Positions 40,718-48,674 of a DNA stretch of 64,000 nucleotides are shown in pieces. This DNA comes from Rhizobium sp. NZLR1 (GTDB taxonomy: Bacteria; Pseudomonadota; Alphaproteobacteria; Rhizobiales; Rhizobiaceae), in NCBI RefSeq assembly GCF_017357385.1, contig NZ_CP071632.1:1307501-1371500 (forward strand), given 5' to 3'. The position numbers and the translations under genes were made by a program. The notes below the pieces were generated by a model. The model saw nothing but the letters and a program-made list of their open reading frames with translations. It searched no databases and had not been told where the DNA came from. Within the stretch, counting starts at the first letter, position 1. The number at the start of each line of letters is the position of its first letter.

Positions 40718-41953
40718 CTGGGGGTCCGTCTCGGCATCCCGCGGCCGCACCATCCAGGCATAGGCAGCACCGCCGAGAAGCAGCACCGAGGTGCCGAGGA
40801 AAACCGCCCGCATGCCGATATGGCCGCCGACAAAGCCGCCGAGGACCGGACCGGCCACCTGGCCGATATATTGCGAGGAGATGGAAAGCCCGAGAATGCT
40901 GCCGGCCGCGCTATCCGGCACGCTGTGGCGGATGACGGCGGCGATGCAGGGCAGGAGCCCGCCGAGTGCTGCGCCCATCAGGAAACGCAGGACGATCAGC
41001 TGCCAGGAACTGGTGACGAAGGCCTGCGGGATCAGCAGCAGTCCGGCGACGGCGAGCGCGCCTGAAATCACCGGCCAATGGCCGATCCGGTCGGCAAGCT
41101 TGCCGAGCCGCGAGGCGGAAAGAATGCTGCCGAGGGCGGCGGCCGACATGACGATGCCCGAAATCATCGTGACTTGGTCCGCGACCGGCACGATCTGCGC
41201 GACATAAACGGTGATGATCGGCTCGATCGACATATTGGCGAACATCAACAGCATGCCGGTTGCCAGCATGGCGATGACAGGCCGTTTGTCGCCGATGGAT
41301 TTCCAGCCGCCGCTGGCCTTGGCCGCCTGTTTGCGGGCCGGCGACTTCTCCTCCTTGATCAGCAGGATCGTGGCGAGAAAGGCGAGGAAGATCATGCCGC
41401 CGGCCGCCAGAAACGTGGCGCGGATGCCGATGACCGGCGGCAGCGCCCCGCCAATCAGCGGCCCGACGAGATTGCCGGCCATGATGCCGGAAGAGAGAAC
41501 GCCGAGCGCCCAGGCCGAGCGGTCCTTCGGCGTCTGCGTCGCCACCAGCACCATCGAGCCGGAGGCATAACCGCCAGCAAGGCCGACGAAGAGGCGCAGC
41601 GCCACCAGCTGCCAGACATTACCGGCCATGCCCATCAGCGAGATCGCCACCGTCATGCCGAGGCTGGCGCGCACCAGCATCAGCTTGCGACCGTAAATAT
41701 CACCGAGCCGTCCCCAGATCGGCGCGACGAGAGCCGCGGCCAGGAAGGTGGCACCATAGGCGATACCAGACCATTGCACGATCGCCGCATGGTCGCTGAC
41801 GCCGAGTTCCTCGACATAGAGCGGCAGGAAGGGCAGCAACAGCGTCATCGCCACGATCGTCGTGAAAGAGCCGACCAGCGAGATCGCGAGGTTGCGCTTC
41901 CAGTAGATCGAGCCTGCCCTAGCGCTCGCCGCGTCCAATTGAGTATCGGTCAT
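40676..41953 (-). CDS. MFS transporter (DHA1-type, 12 TM)
   Basis: A 425-residue inner-membrane carrier with 12 hydrophobic segments. The MFS motif Gly-Arg-Leu-Gly-Asp-Ile-Tyr-Gly-Arg-Lys lies between TM2 and TM3 (about 80-89); Arg-Leu-Gly-Lys-Leu-Ala-Asp-Arg-Ile-Gly is its counterpart in the second half. This is typical of drug efflux or multidrug DHA1 pumps. The 14-residue tail encodes polar residues and overlaps the 3' end of tetR on the other strand. The substrate is unknown. It is divergent from the NTF2-like gene. Confidence 0.9.
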   Translation of the reverse strand: MTDTQLDAASARAGSIYWKRNLAISLVGSFTTIVAMTLLLPFLPLYVEELGVSDHAAIVQWSGIAYGATFLAAALVAPIWGRLGDIYGRKLMLVRASLGMTVAISLMGMAGNVWQLVALRLFVGLAGGYASGSMVLVATQTPKDRSAWALGVLSSGIMAGNLVGPLIGGALPPVIGIRATFLAAGGMIFLAFLATILLIKEEKSPARKQAAKASGGWKSIGDKRPVIAMLATGMLLMFANMSIEPIITVYVAQIVPVADQVTMISGIVMSAAALGSILSASRLGKLADRIGHWPVISGALAVAGLLLIPQAFVTSSWQLIVLRFLMGAALGGLLPCIAAVIRHSVPDSAAGSILGLSISSQYIGQVAGPVLGGFVGGHIGMRAVFLGTSVLLLGGAAYAWMVRPRDAETDPQSASLDAPADQLDA

Positions 41954-42032
41954 TCCTTGCCTCGGCGTCGATCATGAAGGCGCAGTTGCGCGGCAATCTG
42001 GATCATCTCGGATAAAAGTGTTAGATATAACT

Positions 42033-42049
42033 GATTGCATAACGCAATC
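42033..42049. promoter_or_regulatory. palindrome upstream of the NTF2-like gene
   Basis: GATTGC-ATAAC-GCAATC is an inverted repeat with 6-bp arms in the divergent region between the MFS and NTF2-like genes, 21 bp before the latter's start. The regulator is unknown. Confidence 0.45.
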
Positions 42050-42070
42050 GGATAATCGGAGGATATTGCC

Positions 42071-42412
42071 ATGAACGATATGCGCACGAGGCAACAGACA
42101 GTCCGCGATCTCTACGCCGCCTATCTCGAAGACCGCAAGGATAAAGTCGACGCCATGCTGGCGGAAGATTTCACCTTCTCCAGTCCGCGTGACGACCATA
42201 TCGACCGGGCCACGTATTTCGAGCGCTGCTGGCCGAAGGAGCCGTTCTTCCGTGCTATCCACATCGAGTTCCTGGCGGTCGACGGCGACGAGGCTGTTGT
42301 TCGCTACCGCGCCGAAAAACTCGACGGCGGCAGCTTCTGCAACATAGAAAGCCTTCGTTTCCGCGGCGACAAGATCGCCGCCGTGGAAGTCTATTTCGGC
42401 CGCAATCTCTGA
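42071..42412 (+). CDS. NTF2-like / SnoaL-like protein
   Basis: A 113-residue protein with the NTF2-like fold pattern: N-terminal helix (Arg-Gln-Gln-Thr-Val-Arg-Asp-Leu-Tyr-Ala-Ala-Tyr), a loop with Phe-Thr-Phe-Ser-Ser-Pro, and C-terminal strands ending Val-Glu-Val-Tyr-Phe-Gly. Family function ranges from isomerases to binding proteins and cannot be fixed. No signal peptide is present. It is transcribed towards the convergent TauE gene and has a 17-bp inverted repeat in front. It differs strongly from the other SnoaL-like protein at 38.9-39.3 kb, so the two are not recent copies. Confidence 0.8.
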   Translation: MNDMRTRQQTVRDLYAAYLEDRKDKVDAMLAEDFTFSSPRDDHIDRATYFERCWPKEPFFRAIHIEFLAVDGDEAVVRYRAEKLDGGSFCNIESLRFRGDKIAAVEVYFGRNL

Positions 42413-42428
42413 TCGCGGCTGGCGCGGT

Positions 42429-43160
42429 TTACAGGATCCGAATTGCCGACGTGACGATGATGACCATCGAGACCGCCACCATCAGCGGCCGCACCGGCAG
42501 CCGCTTGACGAGGACGGCGCCAAAGGGCGCGGCAATGACGCCGCCGATGATCAGGCCGATCGCCGAATTGAGCTCCGACCAGCCGAGCGTCAGGATGAAG
42601 GTCAGCGAAATCGTCAGCGTTACCGCGAATTCGGTGAAATTGGTCGAGCCGATCACCCGCTTCAGGTCATGGCCGCGCCCGATCAGCGTGCTGGTGACGA
42701 CAGGTCCCCATCCGCCGCCGCCGATCGCATCGAGCACGCCGCCGCAAAACCCGACGGGCGGCACGGCCCAGTCGCGCACCTCGCGTTTTGCCGGTGGCCG
42801 AAAGGCCTTGTAGAGAATTAGCAAGCCGATCGCGATCAGGTAGGCCGACACGAACGGTGCGATCACCCTGCCGTCGATATTGGCCAGCAGATAGGCGCCG
42901 ATCGCGCCGCCGATCATGCCGGCCGGTGCCAGCCGCCCCACCAGGCGCCAGTCGACATTGCGATGATAGGCATGCGAAATGCCCGACGCGGCCGTGGTGA
43001 ACATCTCAGCCACATGCGTCATCGCGCTGGCATTGGCCGCCGGCACCCCGAAGGCAAGAAGACTCGTCGTCGACAGCACGCCGAAGGCCATGCCGAGTGC
43101 TCCGTCGACGATCTGCGCGCAGAAGCCCACCACGATGAAGAAGAAGATATCCGATGTCAT
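42429..43160 (-). CDS. sulfite exporter TauE/SafE-family membrane protein
   Basis: A 243-residue inner-membrane protein with about 7-8 hydrophobic segments and the repeated glycine-rich motif of the TauE/SafE family (Gly-Ile-Gly-Gly-Gly-Gly-Trp-Gly-Pro-type: Ile-Gly-Gly-Gly-Gly-Trp-Gly-Pro-Val, and Ala-Pro-Ala-Gly-Met-Ile-Gly-Gly). Members export sulfite, sulfoacetate or other small organic anions; the substrate is unknown here. It is next to the methyltransferase gene, which is on the same strand but upstream, without an obvious link. Confidence 0.9.
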   Translation of the reverse strand: MTSDIFFFIVVGFCAQIVDGALGMAFGVLSTTSLLAFGVPAANASAMTHVAEMFTTAASGISHAYHRNVDWRLVGRLAPAGMIGGAIGAYLLANIDGRVIAPFVSAYLIAIGLLILYKAFRPPAKREVRDWAVPPVGFCGGVLDAIGGGGWGPVVTSTLIGRGHDLKRVIGSTNFTEFAVTLTISLTFILTLGWSELNSAIGLIIGGVIAAPFGAVLVKRLPVRPLMVAVSMVIIVTSAIRIL

Positions 43161-43217
43161 GCGGTCCCCTCAGACGAACGGTAGCATCAGAATCCGCGAT
43201 GCGGAAAAAATCTTAAT

Positions 43218-43871
43218 TCAAGCGGAAAGTCCGCGCTGTTTCAGCCGAACAATTTTGAAGAAGCCGTTCGGAAAGACCGGCAGGATTTCGACGGCGGAAA
43301 AATCGCCACGCCGCTCGGCCCAGGCGAGGATACGGTGGATGCGGAAGGCGGAGGACCAGCCGATGTGACGCACCAGCGGCGCCACCGCCGCCTCGATCGC
43401 GCCCTGCAGACCGGCGCCGTCTCCAAGCTTGCTGGCCAGGATGATTTCGCCGCCCGGCCGCAGCACCCTGGCGCATTCGTCGAGCGCCCGCTCGGGCTCG
43501 GGGATCAGGGTGATGACGAAGGGCAGGCAAACCGCATCGAAAGACCTGTCGGCAAAGCTCAGCGCATGCGCATCCATCACGTCAAGCGCCTGGACGTGCT
43601 GCAGATCCTCGCGTTTCGCCTTTTCGCGCGCCCGGGCGAGCATGTGTTCGGAAATGTCGATGCCGGTCACCCGGCAGCGGCTGGCATAGTGCCCGAGCGT
43701 CAGGCCGGTGCCGACGCCGACCTCCAGAACATCGCTGCCGGCTGCGGCGGCAAGCGCCGCCAGCTTGCGGTGGCCATCACGGAGAATGCCGCGACAGACG
43801 CGGTCATAGACCGGTGCCCAGCGCTGATAGATTTTCTGTTGATCTTCCGCGCTGCTGCGAAGCTCCGACAT
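43218..43871 (-). CDS. class I SAM methyltransferase, PmtA-like (phosphatidylethanolamine N-methyltransferase type)
   Basis: A 217-residue methyltransferase. N-terminal Tyr-x-Arg-Trp-Ala-Pro-Val-Tyr-Asp (residues 15-23) and motif I Leu-Glu-Val-Gly-Val-Gly-Thr-Gly-Leu (49-57) closely resemble bacterial PmtA, which methylates phosphatidylethanolamine to phosphatidylcholine, the lipid rhizobia need for symbiosis. It is shorter or diverged in the C-terminal half (Phe-Pro-Asn-Gly-Phe-Phe), so it may be a paralogue with another substrate. ATG 43871 is chosen because the conserved N-terminus begins there; frames further upstream are not coding. Confidence 0.8.
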   Translation of the reverse strand: MSELRSSAEDQQKIYQRWAPVYDRVCRGILRDGHRKLAALAAAAGSDVLEVGVGTGLTLGHYASRCRVTGIDISEHMLARAREKAKREDLQHVQALDVMDAHALSFADRSFDAVCLPFVITLIPEPERALDECARVLRPGGEIILASKLGDGAGLQGAIEAAVAPLVRHIGWSSAFRIHRILAWAERRGDFSAVEILPVFPNGFFKIVRLKQRGLSA

Positions 43872-43978
43872 GCCGCACCTCCCTGAAGCCCAGGCCTCAA
43901 CTCCTAAGGGTAGGTTCCGGTTCCGCTCGGATTGTGACCGAAGGCACAAAATCGCCTGGCAGGCCGACCCGCGGCTGC

Positions 43979-44305
43979 CTATTTTGCCGGCATGAGCCCA
44001 AGCTCTTTGGCGTCCAGCTCGCTGCCGATCTCGACGGTTTTCTTTTGTTTGTCGTAGACGCAGATCTGGGCGATCAGCCCCTTGGCGCCCTTCGGTTTCC
44101 CCGTCAGCAGGGCAAGCCCGTAATGGGAAGTGCCGAAGGGATCGACGGCGGCATTCGGATTGTCGATGGCGACAGCCGCCGTCTTGCACTTGGCCTCCAC
44201 GTCAGCCGCCATCTGTTTCCAGGCCTCATCCGAGGATGCGTGCGCCGCAGCTGAGAGCAAGGGAAACGTGGCCATCGCCAGCAGCGGGATTATATTCCTG
44301 TTCAT
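43979..44305 (-). CDS. secreted hypothetical protein, 108 aa
   Basis: A 108-residue protein with a Sec signal (residues 1-23, ending Ala-Ala-Ala-His-Ala-Ser). The mature protein has two cysteines (Ala-Lys-Cys-Lys and Gln-Ile-Cys-Val-Tyr) likely forming one disulfide and a Tyr-Gly-Leu-Ala-Leu-Leu segment. I do not recognise the family. ATG 44305 follows a purine-rich stretch. The gene lies between the methyltransferase and sodB (divergent from it), 210 bp from the sodB start. Confidence 0.75.
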   Translation of the reverse strand: MNRNIIPLLAMATFPLLSAAAHASSDEAWKQMAADVEAKCKTAAVAIDNPNAAVDPFGTSHYGLALLTGKPKGAKGLIAQICVYDKQKKTVEIGSELDAKELGLMPAK

Positions 44306-44514
44306 ATCGGGTCTCCATTGAGGTCAATCGCGGGGAAGCGGTTTTCGGTGCGGATATCCCAAGCAATTTGCAGGCGCGATTCCATCGCGGCAACTGAGGC
44401 AAATTTTCCTCCGACGGATCGTTTTTTGATATTTCGCCGGTTGCCTCTCCCCCTTTCCCCTCCTATGTTCCGCCTCACCTGCCGATGACGCAATCTATTG
44501 CAAGGAGATCTGAT

Positions 44515-45117
44515 ATGGCTTTCGAATTGCCTGAACTTCCCTATGATTACGAAGCGCTTGCTCCCTTCATGTCGAAGGAAACGCTGGAGTTTCACCACGA
44601 CAAGCACCATAAGGCCTATGTGGACAACGGCAACAAGCTTGCCGCCGAAGCCGGTCTTTCGGATCTCTCGCTCGAAGACGTGGTGAAGAAGTCGTTCGGC
44701 ACCAATGCCGGCCTCTTCAACAACGCTGCCCAGCACTACAACCACATCCATTTCTGGAAGTGGATGAAGAAGGGCGGCGGCGGCAACAAGCTGCCGGGCA
44801 AGCTCGAAGCGGCCTTTACGTCCGATCTCGGCGGCTACGACAAGTTCAAGGCCGATTTCGCCACTGCCGGCGCCACCCAGTTCGGCTCCGGCTGGGCCTG
44901 GGTTTCCGTCAAGAACGGCAAGCTCGAAATCTCCAAGACCCCGAACGGCGAAAATCCGCTGGTTCACGGCGCCACCCCGATCCTCGGCGTCGACGTCTGG
45001 GAACACTCCTACTACATCGACTATCGCAACGCCCGCCCGAAATATCTCGAGGCCTTCGTCGATAGCCTGATCAACTGGGACTACGTCCTGGAACGCTACG
45101 AAGCAGCCACGAAGTAA
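44515..45117 (+). CDS. sodB: superoxide dismutase (Fe/Mn family)
   Basis: A 200-residue cytoplasmic enzyme dismutating superoxide to peroxide and oxygen. Metal ligands are His27 (Glu-Phe-His-His-Asp-Lys), His74 (Ala-Gln-His-Tyr-Asn-His) and the Asp/His pair of Gly-Val-Asp-Val-Trp-Glu-His (about residues 157-164). Features such as Ala-Ala-Gln and Phe-Gly-Ser-Gly-Trp point to the iron-type branch, although rhizobial SODs can be cambialistic with manganese. CAAGGAG precedes ATG 44515. A good terminator follows. The gene is a single transcription unit. Confidence 0.96.
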   Translation: MAFELPELPYDYEALAPFMSKETLEFHHDKHHKAYVDNGNKLAAEAGLSDLSLEDVVKKSFGTNAGLFNNAAQHYNHIHFWKWMKKGGGGNKLPGKLEAAFTSDLGGYDKFKADFATAGATQFGSGWAWVSVKNGKLEISKTPNGENPLVHGATPILGVDVWEHSYYIDYRNARPKYLEAFVDSLINWDYVLERYEAATK

Positions 45118-45174
45118 GCGGCCCCGGACTCGCAGCCCACGGGCGGCGATGTCAGTCAGCCTCTTCGAACTTGG

Positions 45175-45208
45175 CACCCGGCGCCTCAAACGCCGGGTGT
45201 TTCGTTTT
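45175..45208 (+). terminator. rho-independent terminator after sodB
   Basis: A perfect 9-bp stem, CACCCGGCG (45175-45183) with CGCCGGGTG (45191-45199), a 7-nt loop and a TTTCGTTTT tail. Confidence 0.85.
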
Positions 45209-45258
45209 GAAAGACAAGCCGTCACATCCCTGTCATCGGCCGCTCCTAATCACGCCCC

Positions 45259-46104
45259 ATGTCTTTTTCTGCTCTTCCCCTGTTCCGCTTCGGCATCATC
45301 GCCGACCCGCAATATGCGGCAATCCAGCCGCATGCGGCCATGGACCGCTATTACGCCAACAGCCTCGCCAAAGTTGCCGAGGCGATCGAGGTCTTCAACG
45401 GCGAGGAATTGAGCTTCGTCATGACGCTCGGCGATATCATCGACCGCAGCTTCGCAAGCTTCGACGATATCCTGCCGGTCTACGGCAAGCTGAGGCATGA
45501 GGCGCTCTTCCTGCTCGGCAATCACGATTTCTCGGTCTCCTCCGGCCATCTCTCCGAAATCGCCGCCCGTCTCGGCATGCCATCGCCCTATTACAGCGTC
45601 TCGCGCCACGGCTGGCGTTTCATCGTGCTCGACGGCAACGAAGTCAGCACCTTCGCGCCGCCCGAAGGCCATCCGCATCGGGCGCTGGCCGCACGGATGC
45701 TGACCGTGCTGCAGGAGCAAGGCGCCAGAAATGCCCATCGCTGGAATGCTGCGCTGAGCGACGAGCAGTTCACCTGGCTCGGCGATGAAATATCAAGCGC
45801 AGCCGCAGCCGGCGAGAAGGTGATCGTCATGAATCACTATCCCGTGCATCCTCCCGGTGAGCACGACATGTGGGATTGCGACCGCATCGTCGCGCTGCTC
45901 GCCTCGCACGACAATGTCGTCGCCTATCTCAACGGTCACAACCACGTCGGCAATTACGGCAAAGCCGGCGCCTGCCACTTCGTCAATTTCAAGGGCGTGG
46001 TCGACACCGAGACCGAAAACGCCTTCGCCATCGTCGAAGTCTACCCCGACCAGATTGAAATCCGCGGCTTCGGCCGCGAGGAGAGCCGGACGTTGGCTTT
46101 TTAG
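45259..46104 (+). CDS. metallophosphoesterase (ADP-ribose/CDP-alcohol diphosphatase-like)
   Basis: A 281-residue calcineurin-like phosphoesterase. The dinuclear metal motifs are Asp-Pro-Gln (about residues 16-18), Gly-Asp-Ile-Ile-Asp (58-62), Gly-Asn-His-Asp (86-89), a late Asn-His-Tyr-Pro (about 194) and Gly-His-Asn-His (about 230). The Ile-Ala-Asp-Pro-Gln start and the Gly-Asn-His-Asp-Phe context match manganese-dependent ADP-ribose/CDP-alcohol diphosphatases. It could recycle ADP-ribose in the cytoplasm; the substrate needs proof. It is a single gene after the sodB terminator. Confidence 0.85.
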   Translation: MSFSALPLFRFGIIADPQYAAIQPHAAMDRYYANSLAKVAEAIEVFNGEELSFVMTLGDIIDRSFASFDDILPVYGKLRHEALFLLGNHDFSVSSGHLSEIAARLGMPSPYYSVSRHGWRFIVLDGNEVSTFAPPEGHPHRALAARMLTVLQEQGARNAHRWNAALSDEQFTWLGDEISSAAAAGEKVIVMNHYPVHPPGEHDMWDCDRIVALLASHDNVVAYLNGHNHVGNYGKAGACHFVNFKGVVDTETENAFAIVEVYPDQIEIRGFGREESRTLAF

Positions 46105-46461
46105 GCTGGGACGGCTGTACGGCTCTTTTGTGCTGCTCGGTTTATCCTGCGCAGGGATCGTCAGAGGTAAGCCGGGTGCGCCCTCGATGGAGCACCTAAG
46201 GCGCCAGTGCGAGTCTGGTGCAGCGCGCCCACACCCTCCGTCATCCTCGGCCTTGAGCCGAGGATCCATGCGCGCTGCTGATAGAGGCCAACGTGGATCC
46301 TCGGCTCAAGGCCGAGGATGACGGAGGAGGGATAAATGTCGGCAGTCCTTTGGCGGCGTCGAAGATGTGCCAGGCACGAAAGGCGCTTCACCAGGCTCAT
46401 GACACTGACCCCTGCTCGTGGCTCAAACGCCGCCAAACGTGTTCGCACAAACGCCCGGCTA
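46105..46461. other. intergenic region with a large palindrome
   Basis: A 357-bp gap between the convergent phosphoesterase and WYL regulator. It contains the palindromic repeat at 46238-46324; nothing else recognisable was seen. Confidence 0.55.
46238..46324. repeat. 87-bp palindromic repeat with about 31-bp arms
   Basis: CCGTCATCCTCGG...CCGAGGATCCA at 46238-46267 is followed after about 24 bp by its reverse complement, TGGATCCTCGG...CCGAGGATGACGG, ending at 46324. Each arm itself holds a smaller palindrome (CCTCGG-CCTTGAG-CCGAGG). It is like other intergenic repeats of alpha-proteobacteria. Confidence 0.85.
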
Positions 46462-47154
46462 TTACACAGGCACTGCCTTCTCCGTCCAGCCGCTGGTCCA
46501 CAACTCCCGCAGTCGGTCGCCGTCCCCCTTGAAGAAATCCTCGCTTGCCGCGCAGTACTCCACCCGGTCGCTGCGAAAATTGCGAATCGCCTGGCGCAAC
46601 TCGCACCAGGCGACGATATTGGCGGTCTGCGAATAATAGATCAGCGCGATCGGCCGGATCGTCCGTTCGCTGGCCCGACCAACCTCGTCGCGGTAGTCGA
46701 GCATCAGCTTGCGTTCGTCGCGGATCGCCCGGCGCACGATCGCAAGATCGAAGCCAGCCGGCTGGGCGATCGAGCCCCAGGCATAGAGCGCTTTGCTGTC
46801 CATTGCCTGGCGCAGCGGTGCCGGCACAGCGCCGGCAATCTTCTGGTTGACCCGGCGCGCGGCCTGCTTCAGCTCCTCGTCGGCCGTCCGTTCGAGCAGC
46901 GCCAGCGACAGCACGATCGCCTCCATCTCTTCGATCGAGAACATCAGCGGCGGCAGGTCGAAGCCCGGCCGCATGATATAGCCGATGCCGCGCCCGCCCT
47001 CGATCGGCACGCGCATCGCCTGAAGGGCGGCGATGTCGCGATAGATCGAACGCACGGTCACCTCAAGCGTCTCGGCGATAACAGCCGCCGTCATCGGTTT
47101 TCTGGCGAGCCTCAGGATCTGAATGATCTCGAAAAGCCGCGAGGCCTTGCGCAT
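46462..47154 (-). CDS. HTH and WYL-domain regulator (YafY family)
   Basis: A 230-residue regulator: an N-terminal helix-turn-helix of the HTH_11 type (residues 1-60, Val-Thr-Val-Arg-Ser-Ile-Tyr-Arg-Asp-Ile) and a WYL-like ligand domain (about 130-210, Leu-Asp-Tyr-Arg-Asp-Glu). The YafY family binds DNA in response to unknown small molecules or nucleic-acid signals. It is divergent from the LysE-type exporter by 130 bp, so it may control that gene. It is a typical length. Confidence 0.9.
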   Translation of the reverse strand: MRKASRLFEIIQILRLARKPMTAAVIAETLEVTVRSIYRDIAALQAMRVPIEGGRGIGYIMRPGFDLPPLMFSIEEMEAIVLSLALLERTADEELKQAARRVNQKIAGAVPAPLRQAMDSKALYAWGSIAQPAGFDLAIVRRAIRDERKLMLDYRDEVGRASERTIRPIALIYYSQTANIVAWCELRQAIRNFRSDRVEYCAASEDFFKGDGDRLRELWTSGWTEKAVPV

Positions 47155-47283
47155 TTTGCCTCTCCCATCCCTTACGCTCCTGACAATACACTGTCAGTTG
47201 GGTTCCCGTATAGAGCCGCCTATCAGATTGAAATCAATTAGGGTCTCTGAAAACGGCCCGCAGAACTCAAGGCGGTAACTGAC

Positions 47284-47919
47284 ATGAACTACCACGAAAA
47301 CCTCTGGCTTTTCTTCGTCCTTCTCTTCGGCATCATCATCGTGCCGGGCATGGACATGCTCTTAGTGCTCGCCAATTCGCTGACCGGCGGCGTCAGGCGG
47401 GGGCTCGCGGCAACCGGCGGCATCATGGCCGGCGGCGCCGTGCATTCGGCCTATGGTGCGGCCGGCGTCGGCGTGCTCGTCACCATGCTGCCGCAGCTTT
47501 TCAACGTGCTGCTTGTTGCCGGCGTCGCCTATATGATCTGGATCGGCATTTCCTTGATCCGCAGTTCGATCACCGTCGAGGCGGTCGGGCCGGGGACGGC
47601 ACGCTCCGGCTGGCGCGCCTTCCGCCAGGGGGCCGTCACCTGTCTGGTCAATCCCAAAGCCTATATTTTCATGTTCGCCGTCTATCCGCAGTTCCTCAAG
47701 CCGGAATACGGCCCGGTCTGGATGCAGGGCCTGATCATGGGCGCCATGACCGTCGCCACCCAGTTCGCCATCTACGGCACGCTGGCGATGACGGCCGGCC
47801 GCAGCCGCGACCTGCTTGTCGCAAATCCCGACGTCACGGCCTTCGTCGGCCGCTTCGCCGGGCTGCTGCTGGTTGCGGTCTCCGCGCTCAGCCTCTGGCA
47901 GGGGTGGAAAAGCGCTTGA
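47284..47919 (+). CDS. LysE-family amino-acid/homoserine-lactone exporter
   Basis: A 211-residue inner-membrane protein with six predicted helices and the LysE/RhtB signature Pro-Gly-Met-Asp-Met-Leu-Leu-Val-Leu-Ala (about residues 21-30) plus Gly-Gly-Val-Arg-Arg-Gly and Asn-Pro-Lys-Ala. It would export an amino acid or a related small molecule. The YafY-family regulator is divergent, an arrangement seen with other LysE genes. No ribosome site is stronger than the weak AAGGCGG 5 bases before ATG 47284. Confidence 0.9.
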   Translation: MNYHENLWLFFVLLFGIIIVPGMDMLLVLANSLTGGVRRGLAATGGIMAGGAVHSAYGAAGVGVLVTMLPQLFNVLLVAGVAYMIWIGISLIRSSITVEAVGPGTARSGWRAFRQGAVTCLVNPKAYIFMFAVYPQFLKPEYGPVWMQGLIMGAMTVATQFAIYGTLAMTAGRSRDLLVANPDVTAFVGRFAGLLLVAVSALSLWQGWKSA

Positions 47920-48062
47920 GACACCTGTACCTATCACATTGTTTTTATGATGATCCGGCAAAACGTGACTGCCCGAATGGCATGGATTTTGTCATCCTCC
48001 CGGTGCAGATTGGCCATGGCCACCTTGGCCCCAGAAAATGCAGAAGAGAAATGGAGAGGAAT

Positions 48063-48503
48063 ATGAATTGGAAAGCAGTAGCTGCCGCCGCGGCGATGGC
48101 CGGCATAGCCTTCGGTTCGGTGAGCGCCGCCGACGGCACCCATGATTCGCGCATTGCCCTGATGAAGCAGATCGGCGGGGCGGCAGGCGCCTTGGGAGCT
48201 ATCGCCAAGGGCACCAAGCCCTATGACGCCGAAGCGGTGAAGGCGGCGCTGACGACGATTGCCGCAACGGCCAAGGTTTTCCCCGATCAGTTCAAGCCGG
48301 GCACGGAAACGGGCGACGAAGAAGCGAGCCCGAAGATTTGGGAAAACATGGATGATTTCAAGGCGCGCGCCGCGAAGCTCTCCGCCGATGCCGAAACCGC
48401 GCTCGCCCAGCTTCCGGCCGATGAAGCGGCTGTCGGCGCCACGGTCGACACGCTCGGCGCCAGTTGCGGCGGCTGTCACAAGGCCTATCGCCTCAAGAAG
48501 TGA
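48063..48503 (+). CDS. cytochrome c' (c-prime)
   Basis: A 146-residue periplasmic four-helix-bundle cytochrome. A Sec signal covers residues 1-22 (Ser-Val-Ser-Ala-Ala-Asp). The haem motif Cys-Gly-Gly-Cys-His-Lys-Ala-Tyr-Arg (135-143) at the C-terminus is characteristic. Family members bind NO or transfer electrons in denitrifiers. GGAGAGGA precedes ATG 48063; an ATG at 48051 is also in frame. A di-haem cytochrome c gene follows 170 bp later, so the two could be partners. Confidence 0.92.
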   Translation: MNWKAVAAAAAMAGIAFGSVSAADGTHDSRIALMKQIGGAAGALGAIAKGTKPYDAEAVKAALTTIAATAKVFPDQFKPGTETGDEEASPKIWENMDDFKARAAKLSADAETALAQLPADEAAVGATVDTLGASCGGCHKAYRLKK

Positions 48504-48528
48504 GCGATAGGTCGTTTTGATCAAGAGC

Positions 48529-48574
48529 AATTCCAGCAAAAGTGTGCAGCGGTTTTGCGTCCGGAATTGCGTAA
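48529..48574. repeat. 46-bp intergenic repeat, copy 2
   Basis: The second copy of the element at 23535-23580, with two visible base differences. It lies between the two cytochrome genes, 26 bp after the cytochrome c' stop. Confidence 0.75.
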
Positions 48575-48674
48575 GCAGAAGATACCCGATCCTCGATCCG
48601 CGCTGGCTTTGCCGCCAGTGCGGGTCGTCTTATTCTCGGCGCGGGAAAAATTCGACAAAAAGGGGAGGCGGAGC

